Shown here in pieces: positions 24,253 through 32,525 of a DNA stretch of 64,000 nt. Each line of letters begins with the position of its first letter. Position 1 is the first letter of the stretch. A program made the translations under genes and the position numbers. Below the pieces are notes generated by a model. It was given only the letters and a program-made list of their open reading frames with translations. It did no database searches and was not told the DNA's origin. Source of the DNA: Polyangiaceae bacterium (GTDB lineage Bacteria; Myxococcota_A; Polyangia; Polyangiales; Polyangiaceae); the NCBI GenBank assembly GCA_025353725.1, contig JANXOF010000065.1, positions 124,001 through 188,000 on the forward strand, written 5' to 3'.

Positions 24253-27171
24253 TTACGCGCCTCGCTCGGCGGCCTTCGATTTCGCGATCGCTGAGAATTC
24301 TCGATGCCGCGCGAGAACCGCTTTTAGGTAGTAACCGGTGTGGGAGCCGGGTGTGTCAGCGATGGTCTCGGGTGTGCCCTCTGCGATGACGGTGCCTCCC
24401 TTGTTCCCGCCGTCGGGGCCAAGGTCAATAACCCAGTCGGCGCACGCAATCACGTCGAGATTGTGTTCAATCACGACGACCGTATTGCCTTGACAGCGGA
24501 GGTCGAGGAGGGACGCGAGGAGCGGCTCGATATCGGTAAAGTGAAGCCCTGTCGTCGGTTCATCGAGAACGTAAAGCGTGCTGCCTGTTGCTCTCCGCGC
24601 CAGCTCTCGGGCGAGCTTGACGCGTTGCGCCTCGCCTCCGGAAAGCGTCGTGGCGGCTTGGCCAAGCGTGAGGTACCCGAGACCTACGCGCTTTAGCGCA
24701 TCGAGCCTTTCGCGCACCCGCGGAATGACGTCGAAGATGTCTCGCGCTTGCTCCACCGTCATCTCGAGCGCTTCGGCGATGGAGAGTCCGCGGTATTTCA
24801 CCTCGAGCGTCTCACGGTTGTAGCGCTTGCCTCCGCATGTCTCACACGTCACGAAGATATCCGGCAAAAAATGCATTTCGATGCGGAGGAGACCGTCGCC
24901 ACGGCACGCCTCGCAACGACCGCCTTTGACGTTGAACGAGAACCGACCCGGCTTGTAGCCGCGCGCGCGCGCCTCTGGCAACGCCGTGTAGAGCTCACGC
25001 AGAAGCGCGAACACGCCCGTATACGTGGCGGGGTTTGAGCGCGGCGACCGACCAAGGGGCGCTTGGTCGATGGAGACGACTTTGTCCAGCGCCTCAAGGC
25101 CCAAGACGGCGTCGCACGCGCCAATCTGCGCGGTGGACGAATAGAGTTTCGCGCGCGCAGCGGGGAGTAACGTGTCCACGATGATGCTCGATTTGCCACT
25201 CCCCGATACACCCGTAAAGCACGTAAAAAGCCCTGCCGGTATGTCGACGGAAATGTTTCTTAGGTTGTTCGCGCGCGCGCCGACAATGCGCACGACATCT
25301 GCCGACTTCGCCTTTCGCACGTCTGGGTGAGCCATTTGTTTCCGACCCGCGAGCCACGGTCCCGTGATCGACGCGGGGTTGTTCATAAGGTCCGCGGGCG
25401 TTCCCTCGGCGACGATCGTTCCCCCGTGGATGCCGGCGCCCGGTCCCATGTCTACGACGTAGTCGGCGGCCATGATGGCCTCGCGATCGTGTTCGACGAC
25501 AATCACGGTATTGCCTAGATCGCGAAGCCCTGCTTGCGCGCTTAGCAGGCGCTCGTTATCGCGGGCGTGAAGGCCGACAGACGGCTCATCGAGGACATAG
25601 AGCACGCCGACCAGAGCCGCGCCGATTTGGGTCGCGAGACGGATGCGCTGGCCCTCACCGCTCGAGAGTGTTTGCGCGCTTCGGTCGAGAGAGAGGTAAT
25701 CGAGCCCCACGTCGATGAGAAAGCCAAGACGCGCCGTTATCGCGACGACGAGTGGAGCCGCCACCGCGTGTTCGCGCGTCGTAAACGTCGCGTGCTCACG
25801 CGCCGACGCACCGTCCGTCCCGAGCTTCGATAAAAAAACAGAAAGCGATTCGAGCGGCATGCCGCCGAGCTCGGTGATGTCGTGCTCTCCGACGTGCACC
25901 GCGAGCGCCTCGGGTCGAAGCCGACGGCCGCCACACGCCGAGCATGTGCGTACGGCGACAAATCGACCTAGCTCGTCGTCCGCGATGGCGCCCTCATCTT
26001 CGTCCGGCTCGTCGTCTTCGCTTTCGGCGCGCGCGCGGTCTTGATTGCCGAGTCGCGTCTCGAGACGCGGAACCATGCCGACGTAGGGCTTTCGCTTGCC
26101 GCGTGCTTTGCTTGGTGTCAGGGGTTCGCCGAGGACAATCGCCTGTTTCGTCGCATCGTCGAGATTTGCCCAAGCGACGTCAGGGTTCACGCCGAGCGCC
26201 TCGACGGCGCGATTCAGCTCGGTTGCGAGAGCTACAGACGCTCGAAAACCCCATGCCAAGACGACGCCTTCGCGCAAGGTTCGTGCTGGGTCACCGATCA
26301 CGCGCGCAGGGTCAATCACGGTGCGTGCGCCAAGGCCGTCGCACGCCGGGCACGCGCCGTACGGGCCATTGAACGAAAACATGCGCGGCTCGATACGTGG
26401 CAGCGTGACGCCGCAATCCATGCATGAAAACCGCTCCGAGAGAGCAAAGGGATCCGCGCTCTCGGGGGCTATCAAGAGCCGTCCCTCACCGACCTTTAGG
26501 GCGAGCTCGACGCTGTCGGTCAACCGGCTTTTGATTCCCTCTTTGACGACGAGCCGGTCGACGACGACGTCGAGATCATGAGCCTTGGACGCGTCGATGC
26601 GCAGCACGTCTCCAAGGTCGACGATGACGCCGTCGACCCGAGCGCGGACGAAGCCATCGCGGCGAAGTTGCTCGAGCTCGGGGCCGAGAGCTCCTTGTCG
26701 TGCGCGCGCGACAGGCGCAAGGACGCTGAGACGCGAGCCCTCGGGCATGGCGAGCACGCGGTCGACCATCTGCTGCACGCTCTGCGCCTCGATTCGTTTA
26801 CCGCACTTCGGGCAATGTGGAATGCCCACCCGAGCGAAAAGTAGGCGCAGGTAGTCGGCGATCTCGGTCACGGTTCCCACGGTCGAACGCGGCGACTTCG
26901 ACAGCGGCCGTTGCTCGATGGCGATAGCGGGCGAAAGGCCGTCAATGCGGTCGACGTCGGGCTTCGCGAGCTGCTCGAGAAACTGCCGAGCGTAGGCGCT
27001 GAGCGACTCGACGTAGCGACGTTGCCCTTCCGCATAAATAGTATCGAACGCGAGCGACGACTTGCCCGAGCCGCTCGGTCCCGTAATCACGATGAGCTTC
27101 CCGCGCGGGAGCGTCACGCTCACGTTTCGCAGGTTGTGCTGGCGCGCGCCGACGACCACGAGACTACTCAT
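24253..27171 (-). CDS. uvrA: Excinuclease ABC subunit A
   Basis: The 972-residue damage-recognition ATPase of nucleotide excision repair, acting with UvrB. It has two ABC domains: Walker A GPSGSGKSSLAFDTIYAEGQ near the N terminus and GVSGSGKSSIIVDT later, signature motifs LSSGEGQRIRLATQI and LSGGEAQRVKLAREL, and zinc-finger cysteine pairs in both halves (CPKCGK, CSACGG, CEACRGDG, CETCGG). The UvrB-interaction insert CMDCGV...CPACDG is present. Length matches the family. The start is ATG. It is divergent from the Phd/VapC module with 98 nt between starts. Confidence 0.98.
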   Translation of the reverse strand: MSSLVVVGARQHNLRNVSVTLPRGKLIVITGPSGSGKSSLAFDTIYAEGQRRYVESLSAYARQFLEQLAKPDVDRIDGLSPAIAIEQRPLSKSPRSTVGTVTEIADYLRLLFARVGIPHCPKCGKRIEAQSVQQMVDRVLAMPEGSRLSVLAPVARARQGALGPELEQLRRDGFVRARVDGVIVDLGDVLRIDASKAHDLDVVVDRLVVKEGIKSRLTDSVELALKVGEGRLLIAPESADPFALSERFSCMDCGVTLPRIEPRMFSFNGPYGACPACDGLGARTVIDPARVIGDPARTLREGVVLAWGFRASVALATELNRAVEALGVNPDVAWANLDDATKQAIVLGEPLTPSKARGKRKPYVGMVPRLETRLGNQDRARAESEDDEPDEDEGAIADDELGRFVAVRTCSACGGRRLRPEALAVHVGEHDITELGGMPLESLSVFLSKLGTDGASAREHATFTTREHAVAAPLVVAITARLGFLIDVGLDYLSLDRSAQTLSSGEGQRIRLATQIGAALVGVLYVLDEPSVGLHARDNERLLSAQAGLRDLGNTVIVVEHDREAIMAADYVVDMGPGAGIHGGTIVAEGTPADLMNNPASITGPWLAGRKQMAHPDVRKAKSADVVRIVGARANNLRNISVDIPAGLFTCFTGVSGSGKSSIIVDTLLPAARAKLYSSTAQIGACDAVLGLEALDKVVSIDQAPLGRSPRSNPATYTGVFALLRELYTALPEARARGYKPGRFSFNVKGGRCEACRGDGLLRIEMHFLPDIFVTCETCGGKRYNRETLEVKYRGLSIAEALEMTVEQARDIFDVIPRVRERLDALKRVGLGYLTLGQAATTLSGGEAQRVKLARELARRATGSTLYVLDEPTTGLHFTDIEPLLASLLDLRCQGNTVVVIEHNLDVIACADWVIDLGPDGGNKGGTVIAEGTPETIADTPGSHTGYYLKAVLARHREFSAIAKSKAAERGA

Positions 27172-27269
27172 GCCACGCAGCCTAGTCGACTCCGCGCCAC
27201 GCGGTTGCCGCTCTAAATCAGGTGCAAAAGCAGTGGCGTCGGACCGCTTATGACCATAGACTTACGACC

Positions 27270-27497
27270 ATGGTTATCGCGGCACGAAAGATTCCGGCGG
27301 GCGAGTTTAAAGCCAAATGTCTCAGGCTTATCGACGAGGTCGCCACGAAAGGCGAGTTGGTGATTACGAAGCGCGGTCGGCCGGTCGCCAAGCTTGTTCC
27401 GTTCGAGGAAAGTGAGACCGCACCTCTCGAGGGCCTTATCGCTTTCGAAGGGGACCTTGTTTCGCCCATCGGCGACGCGTGGGACGCCGCCACGTGA
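27270..27497 (+). CDS. Phd/YefM-family antitoxin
   Basis: A 75-residue antitoxin whose N-terminal AARKIPAGEFKAKCLRLIDE and the strand ELVITKRGRPVAKLVPFEES are typical of the Phd/YefM fold, which binds its own promoter and neutralises the partner toxin. The C-terminal part is acidic and should wrap the toxin. ATG at 27270. Its TGA overlaps the toxin ATG (TGATG), so translation is coupled. A short repeated gaccat lies just upstream and may be part of an operator. Confidence 0.88.
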   Translation: MVIAARKIPAGEFKAKCLRLIDEVATKGELVITKRGRPVAKLVPFEESETAPLEGLIAFEGDLVSPIGDAWDAAT

Positions 27498-27880
27498 TGG
27501 TTCTCGACACGCACGCCTGGGTTTGGTGGTGCGCGAATCGCTCAAAGTTTCATGCGAGAACTTTGCTCGCGTTGGACAACGAGGAAGAGCTCTTTGTGTC
27601 AGCGATTAGCGCGTGGGAAGTGTGCATGCTGGTCGCCAAAGGTCGACTCACGTTCACGCGCGCGCCGCGCTCGGCGATTCGAGCGCTCACGTCAGCGCCG
27701 CGTATCCGCATGGTGCCAGTGAGTGACGCCATCGCGGTGGAGGCGGGACTTCTGGGCGACAAGCTTCACGGCGACCCCGCCGATCGCCTTGTGGTCGCTA
27801 CCGCTTTAGATTTGAGAGCCAAGCTCGTGACGAAAGACCGAAAAATCGCAGAGTCCAACCTTGTGCCCGTGCTTTGGTAA
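27497..27880 (+). CDS. PIN-domain toxin (VapC type)
   Basis: A 127-residue ribonuclease toxin partnered with the Phd-type antitoxin. Likely acidic catalytic residues are visible: Asp4 in VLDTHAWVWW, Glu41 in ISAWEVCM, Asp96 in GDPADRLVVATA and Asp114 in VTKDRKI. The PIN family uses these to hold magnesium and cleave tRNA or rRNA. The coding frame is intact and begins immediately at the antitoxin stop, so this module looks functional, unlike the two in 12.5-17.1 kb. Confidence 0.92.
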   Translation: MVLDTHAWVWWCANRSKFHARTLLALDNEEELFVSAISAWEVCMLVAKGRLTFTRAPRSAIRALTSAPRIRMVPVSDAIAVEAGLLGDKLHGDPADRLVVATALDLRAKLVTKDRKIAESNLVPVLW

Positions 27881-28120
27881 CAGCATCGACTACTTCGTCG
27901 GAGTGCTAAACTAACCGGAGCGCTACTCCGTATCGAACTACGGTTCGCCGCGGACGGCGCGAGCGCGGCGCTCCACAGTCCACCCCGCCCGTCCGGGTGA
28001 TCAAGAGCGCGTCATGCGCCTGAGACCACGAACAGTGCCCATCGCGTACGCGCTGGGCCCCCCGCTTCCCGAGCCGCCTCTGCGCGTTTGGCCTTCCAGA
28101 ACGCACGTGGCCGGGGGCGA

Positions 28121-28164
28121 GACTTTTTTTGCGCGCCCGACCGGCGCCAGGACTTTTTTGCGCG
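28121..28164. repeat. Direct repeat just downstream of the reverse transcriptase
   Basis: GACTTTTTTTGCGCG at 28121-28135 and GACTTTTTTGCGCG at 28151-28164 lie 30 nt apart, immediately after the reverse transcriptase stop (read on the minus strand as CGCGCAAAAAAGTC copies). The region 27881-28169 holds no supportable gene. Confidence 0.6.
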
Positions 28165-28169
28165 TTCGT

Positions 28170-29255
28170 TTAGCCCCGCACGAACGAAAGCTTTGCGAGC
28201 TCTCGCTCGCACAGAGCCTGCGTATGCCCGTGGCGCGTGTGGGCGAGCCATGCCCGTACGCGTGCCGTCACCTCTTCGGGCTCTATCACCCCCGCTTCGT
28301 ACAGCGCGTGCGTCTCGGCCATTTTTTGCCTAAAGCGTCGCGTGTTCTCTGCCCGCACATGCACGCGCACGCCATCGCCCACTCGTCGCAAGACGAATCC
28401 GAGGAACGCGACCGGGTCGCTCGTGCCGTGCAGCCGCGTCTTGTCCGGGTGAAAGCGTAAGCGCATGGCGTGCGCGCACGCTTCAATCGCTTTGAGCGCG
28501 TCTCTCAAGCGCTCGGGGTCGTCGTCGAACACGAGCAAATCGTCGCAATAGCGAACAAACGTGCCTAAGCCGAGATGCGACGCGAGCGTATGGTCTGTGG
28601 GAGTGAGAAAGGCATTCGCCCATATTTGCGACGTCAACGAGCCAATGGGCAGTCCGTGCGGCCGAACGAGAGGCGCGAAAAGGTCATCCCCCGGAAAGTG
28701 CCACGCGACGGCCTCGGTCTCCGCAGGCGCGTCGAGAATGACGTCACGGAGCCAGCGCCACCGCGGCGGCGTTCGCTTTTCGCGTAGCGCGCGAAGAATG
28801 GCGTGGTCAATCGACGGAAAGAACTTCCGCACGTCGACCCGCAGCACAAACTTCTTTACGCGCGTAAGAGCTACCGCGCGCCGGAGGCAACGGTGTGTGC
28901 CTTTGCCAGGCCTGCACGCATAGCTCTGGGGCGCGAACCAGCGCTCCAGCGCGGGCAGCGTCGCCGCGATGAGCATGTGCTGAACCACGCGATCGCGAAA
29001 CGGCAACGCGAAAATCCGACGTGGCTTCGGGTCGTGAATCCAAAATGCGCGCCCTCGCCCGGGCGCATAGGTGCGCGCGATGAGTTGCTCCACCCGCGCG
29101 TCGAGATGCTTCGCGGCATCGAGCGCGAACCGTGCGACCTCGGGCGCGTGGAGCTTCCCCGGCGCGGCGGCGCGACACGCCGGATACGCGCGCCGCGCCG
29201 TCGCCGGGGCAAGCGCATCGCCTGTCACGTGGTGGTCATCACGCTTCCGCTGCAA
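28170..29255 (-). CDS. Reverse transcriptase with DGR-like motifs
   Basis: A 361-residue RNA-directed DNA polymerase. An N-terminal domain carries HDPKPRRIFALPFRDRVVQH and SYACRPGKGTHRCL, followed by FVLRVDVRKFFPSIDH with catalytic Asp141, PHGLPIGSLTSQIWANAF (the IGSLTSQ form of motif 4, typical of diversity-generating retroelements rather than the QGSP of group II introns), and FVRYCDDLLVF with Asp238-Asp239. No maturase or endonuclease domain is present. The start may be TTG 29255 or GTG 29228. I found no Avd gene, target gene or template/variable repeat next to it. An orphan DGR-type enzyme or a related defence-type RT is possible. Confidence 0.85.
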   Translation of the reverse strand: MQRKRDDHHVTGDALAPATARRAYPACRAAAPGKLHAPEVARFALDAAKHLDARVEQLIARTYAPGRGRAFWIHDPKPRRIFALPFRDRVVQHMLIAATLPALERWFAPQSYACRPGKGTHRCLRRAVALTRVKKFVLRVDVRKFFPSIDHAILRALREKRTPPRWRWLRDVILDAPAETEAVAWHFPGDDLFAPLVRPHGLPIGSLTSQIWANAFLTPTDHTLASHLGLGTFVRYCDDLLVFDDDPERLRDALKAIEACAHAMRLRFHPDKTRLHGTSDPVAFLGFVLRRVGDGVRVHVRAENTRRFRQKMAETHALYEAGVIEPEEVTARVRAWLAHTRHGHTQALCERELAKLSFVRG

Positions 29256-29408
29256 GCCTACGCTCAGGACCGAACGCCGTGGTTAAACCCCCCCATCACG
29301 AGCCGCCGAGTCGCGCCGAGTGGCACGCGCGTTCGATGGCGACCCCATCCGCCCGTTGGCTGCTCACGCCGAGGTTGGCAACCTCTCGCAGAGAGCTAGA
29401 ATCGAGCG

Positions 29409-30161
29409 ATGACGTCTCGTTCGTTTCCCGCCCGCGGAATTCGCGTCGACGACCGAATCGTGGCCCCCGAGTCGCGAGCCGAAATCGTCGAGGGAAGGCT
29501 CGTTCTGTCGCCACCATCGGATGAGAAACACGCGGTGCCGCACGCGGACCTCGCCTACGTCCTCCGCGCGCACGTCAAGGGAGGGTTCAGCGTCGCGGTC
29601 GACATGCTTACGCGTACGAGCAAGGATAACGACTTTGCGCCTGATGCGAGCGTCTTCGAGTCCGAACGAGACACCGTTACGGGCGGGCGTCGGCTCGAGC
29701 AGCTCGCGTTTGAGGTCGTAAACGAGCAGGCGCTCGCGGTGCAGACCACCAAAGCGCGAGAACTTGCAAAGCGTGGCGTCCGCCGAATATTTTGCCTAGG
29801 AACGAAACAACAAAAACTCCTCGAGTGGTCGCGTGAAACCGACGGTTGGTCCGCGACTCCGCTCGAGGTGATTGACGACCCTTGCTTCGTGCGTCCGCTC
29901 CCTACATCGGCGCTCCTGCGGGCCGCTTTCGCCGACGATGCGGTACTTCTTGCTCTTCGCGCGAAGGGACACCCTGCGTTCGAAGCGGTTCGAGAGGAAG
30001 GCCGCGAGGAGGCGTTGCGCATAGGCATTGTCGACCTCTGCGACGCGATGGGTCTCCCGCTTCCCGAGGGCGCTGTCGAACAGCTCGCTTTGATGCGAAG
30101 TGTGGATCTCGATTCCGTACGTCTCGCGCTGAAGCGCGACAGGCGCTGCCCTCAGCGATAA
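29409..30161 (+). CDS. Uma2-family putative endonuclease
   Basis: A 250-residue protein of the Uma2 (DUF820) group, related to restriction-endonuclease folds. The core reads IVEGRLVLSPPSDEKH, DFAPDASVFESE (Asp79), LAFEVVNEQALAVQTTKARE (Glu102) and ELAKRGVRRIFCLG, the order expected for the PD-(D/E)xK-type site. The C-terminal 90 residues are unlike the usual short tail and may be a helical extension. Function is unknown; such genes often occur in many copies in myxobacterial genomes. A Uma2 fragment also lies at 60270-60614. Confidence 0.8.
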   Translation: MTSRSFPARGIRVDDRIVAPESRAEIVEGRLVLSPPSDEKHAVPHADLAYVLRAHVKGGFSVAVDMLTRTSKDNDFAPDASVFESERDTVTGGRRLEQLAFEVVNEQALAVQTTKARELAKRGVRRIFCLGTKQQKLLEWSRETDGWSATPLEVIDDPCFVRPLPTSALLRAAFADDAVLLALRAKGHPAFEAVREEGREEALRIGIVDLCDAMGLPLPEGAVEQLALMRSVDLDSVRLALKRDRRCPQR

Positions 30162-30221
30162 GTCGAGTTTTTTTGTGCAAGATTCAGCAGGGAGGTCTCT
30201 GCCACGTAAAGCATGGAGGGC

Positions 30222-31475
30222 TCAGCGCTCAAGGGCTTGATCGAAGTCGGCCCGTAAGTCACCCGAGGACTCGAGCCCGCAACTCACGCGAAACAGGCCG
30301 TCGGTGATGCCGCCAAGGCGTCTCGTTTCTGCCGGCATCGTGGAATGCGTCGTCGAGGCCGGGTGCACCACCAGCGTTCGCACGTCACCGAGGCTCACCG
30401 CGTGCGTGGCGACGCGGAGCGCCTCCAGCACTTTCCGCCCTTGGTCTACCGCGTCGACTCCGGCTTCTGCGCGCAGCTCGAACGAAAGAACTGCGCCGTA
30501 CGCGTGCATCTGCCGCTGCGCGAGCGCGTGTCCGGGATGCGACGCGAGCGACGGATGATGCACGACGGCCACCCGCGCGTGCGCCGCAAGGGCCGCCGCG
30601 AGTTCGGCCGCCGTCGCACAGGCTCGTTCTTGCCTAAGCGCGAAGGTCCGAAGGCCACGCGCGACGAGCCACGCCGACAGCGGAGCGAGTACGCCGCCAA
30701 ACCCTTTGACAATAGCCTCCTGCGCGGCGTCGACGAGCGCCCGAGAACCCATCACGGCGCCGCCGATCACGTCTCCGTGCCCGCTCAGGCCCTTGGTCAT
30801 CGAATGCATGACGAGGTCCGCGCCGAGCGCCAGAGGCGTTTGCGCGAAGGGCGTCGCGAACGTTCCGTCGACGATGACACGCGGACGACCGCGCGCGCCA
30901 CACGCGCCGGTTTCGAGCGAGCGTGCGAGCTCGACGATCGCTTGAATATCGACGATCCCGAGCGTCGGATTCGACGGTGTTTCGACGTAAAAAAGGCGCG
31001 TTTTTTCCGTGACCGCCTCCGCGTACGCCTCGCGCGATCGCTCGACGAACGTCGTCGTGATCCCGAGCTTCGGCAGACGTTCACGCAAGAGGCGCGCGCT
31101 CTCCGCGTACATCGAGCGCGGCGCGACGATGTGGTCTCCGGCTTCGCAGTTCGCGAGCAAAACGCCTGCGATAGCGGCCATTCCGCTTGACGTCGCACAC
31201 GCGGCCTCCGCGCCCTCGAGCGCGGCCAGCTTGTGCTCGAGCGCGCGGACCGTCGGGTTGCCCCAGCGGCCGTAAATCCACGTGTCGTCGTCCTCGCCGC
31301 GAAAGGCCCGTGCGGCGTGTTCGGCACTCGTGAACGCGAAGGCGCTCGACATGACGATCGCGGGGTCGAGGGCGCCGTCGGCACCCGGTGACTCGCCGGC
31401 GTGGACGCACATGGTGCCCAAACGATCGGCGCGGCGACGAAGCTGTTCGGAGTAGGGAAGGTGAGGGTCGATCAC
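30222..31475 (-). CDS. PLP-dependent transsulfuration-family enzyme (Cys/Met metabolism)
   Basis: A 417-residue aspartate-aminotransferase-fold enzyme with the cofactor motif SMTKGLSGHGDVIGG (Lys228 forms the Schiff base), YGRWGNPTVRALE for subunit contact with the cofactor, and VDGTFATPFAQTPLALGAD including Asp203. These are the hallmarks of cystathionine gamma-synthase/beta- or gamma-lyase and methionine gamma-lyase enzymes; the exact reaction cannot be assigned. GTG start. It follows the EamA transporter by 9 nt, suggesting linked uptake or export and metabolism of a sulfur amino acid. Confidence 0.87.
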   Translation of the reverse strand: MIDPHLPYSEQLRRRADRLGTMCVHAGESPGADGALDPAIVMSSAFAFTSAEHAARAFRGEDDDTWIYGRWGNPTVRALEHKLAALEGAEAACATSSGMAAIAGVLLANCEAGDHIVAPRSMYAESARLLRERLPKLGITTTFVERSREAYAEAVTEKTRLFYVETPSNPTLGIVDIQAIVELARSLETGACGARGRPRVIVDGTFATPFAQTPLALGADLVMHSMTKGLSGHGDVIGGAVMGSRALVDAAQEAIVKGFGGVLAPLSAWLVARGLRTFALRQERACATAAELAAALAAHARVAVVHHPSLASHPGHALAQRQMHAYGAVLSFELRAEAGVDAVDQGRKVLEALRVATHAVSLGDVRTLVVHPASTTHSTMPAETRRLGGITDGLFRVSCGLESSGDLRADFDQALER

Positions 31476-31484
31476 GTGCGCACT

Positions 31485-32342
31485 CTACTCGTCTCGTGGT
31501 TCGCGTACGAACGTCACGACAAGCCCGCCCGCGATAACCAGCCCCATGCCGGCCAGCGCGCCAAGCGTGGGCCGTTCACCGAGAACTGCGCTCCCGAGAA
31601 GGGCGCTCGCCACGACCGCGAGGTAGCCCATCGCGCTGACGCGTGCCGCGCGCTCGAGCGAATACGCAAGCGTGAGTGCGAGTTGGCCAAAGCCGGCACA
31701 CACACCGGCCGCCATCATAAACCCCGCGTCGCGCAGCGTCGGCATGCGGAAATCGAAGAGCGAAAGGCCGCCCATCACGACCGCCGCGAACAGCGAAAAA
31801 TGGAACGCTATCGACTCCGCGCTCTCGGTTCGGCCCGCACGCCGAAGCATCATCATCGCGATGGAGCCGAGGAACGCGCTGAGCACGGCAAACGCGGCGG
31901 TCGCGCTCGCACTCGGCCCGGTCGTGGCGGCTCCTTCCTGCCACGCGAAGCTCGGGTGCAAAATCGCAAGGACGCCACCGAGTGAAACGAGAAGGCCGAC
32001 GCCGATGGCGGGCGTGGTCCGTTCGCCCAACACGAGAGGCGCCAGGACGACCAAAAAAAGCGGCGTCAAATTCATGAGAGTGACCGTGTCGGCGAGCGGA
32101 AGCGTGCGCGAAGAGAGCGCGTAAAAGGTCACGCCCATCGCGGCCGTTCCAAACACGCTTCGCCAGAACACGGCACGGCGATCGACCGCGGCAAGCGACA
32201 CGCCACGTGCTCGGCCGACTCCGAACGCAACAAGAGCGCCGACAAGAGCGCGGGCCGCGGCCACGGTCGTCCACGAGGTGGAAGCGCTCGCGAGGCGCGC
32301 GAAAAAATTCATCAACGCAAAGAGCACGGCGCCGATGGCCAT
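31485..32342 (-). CDS. EamA/DMT-superfamily transporter
   Basis: A 285-residue inner-membrane protein with about ten hydrophobic helices in two repeated halves, each like an EamA unit (MAIGAVLFALMNFFARLAS start; LADTVTLMNLTPLFLVVLAP and VSAMGYLAVVASALLGSAVL). Such proteins move amino acids or metabolites. ATG at 32342 is chosen; the frame extends upstream through a Gly-Thr repeat with no start. The gene precedes the PLP enzyme by 9 nt and is divergent from the zinc-ribbon/TPR gene, with a hexanucleotide repeat in the gap. Confidence 0.82.
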   Translation of the reverse strand: MAIGAVLFALMNFFARLASASTSWTTVAAARALVGALVAFGVGRARGVSLAAVDRRAVFWRSVFGTAAMGVTFYALSSRTLPLADTVTLMNLTPLFLVVLAPLVLGERTTPAIGVGLLVSLGGVLAILHPSFAWQEGAATTGPSASATAAFAVLSAFLGSIAMMMLRRAGRTESAESIAFHFSLFAAVVMGGLSLFDFRMPTLRDAGFMMAAGVCAGFGQLALTLAYSLERAARVSAMGYLAVVASALLGSAVLGERPTLGALAGMGLVIAGGLVVTFVREPRDE

Positions 32343-32376
32343 CCAAGCAAGCGCCTGCGCGCCCGTACGTCTCTCC

Positions 32377-32410
32377 GTCCCTGTCCCCGTCCCCGTCCCC
32401 GTCCCCGTCC
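32377..32410. repeat. Hexanucleotide microsatellite between divergent genes
   Basis: About 5.7 copies of gtcccc (the first is gtccct) lie in the gap between the EamA gene (minus) and the TPR gene (plus), 35 nt before the EamA ATG. In the minus frame it reads Gly-Thr repeats. Copy number changes would alter spacing of upstream signals by steps of six. Confidence 0.9.
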
Positions 32411-32525
32411 GTAGAGGGGATGTAAGACCTCCGCGGTCTCCATCGTTTGTGCTTGAATTGCCGAGTTTCACTGGGTCGAGAGGCTTTCTTCGTGTGTTTC
32501 GCCGCTGTGATAGCCTCGGCAAGGC

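Noticed and set aside
28012-28251. 79-codon minus-strand frame as an Avd-like helix protein
   Set aside because: It overlaps the reverse transcriptase end out of frame and has Arg/Ala-rich shadow composition.
27880-30200. Template/variable repeat pair of a DGR
   Set aside because: No near-identical A-variable repeats of 70-150 nt could be seen by eye near the reverse transcriptase.
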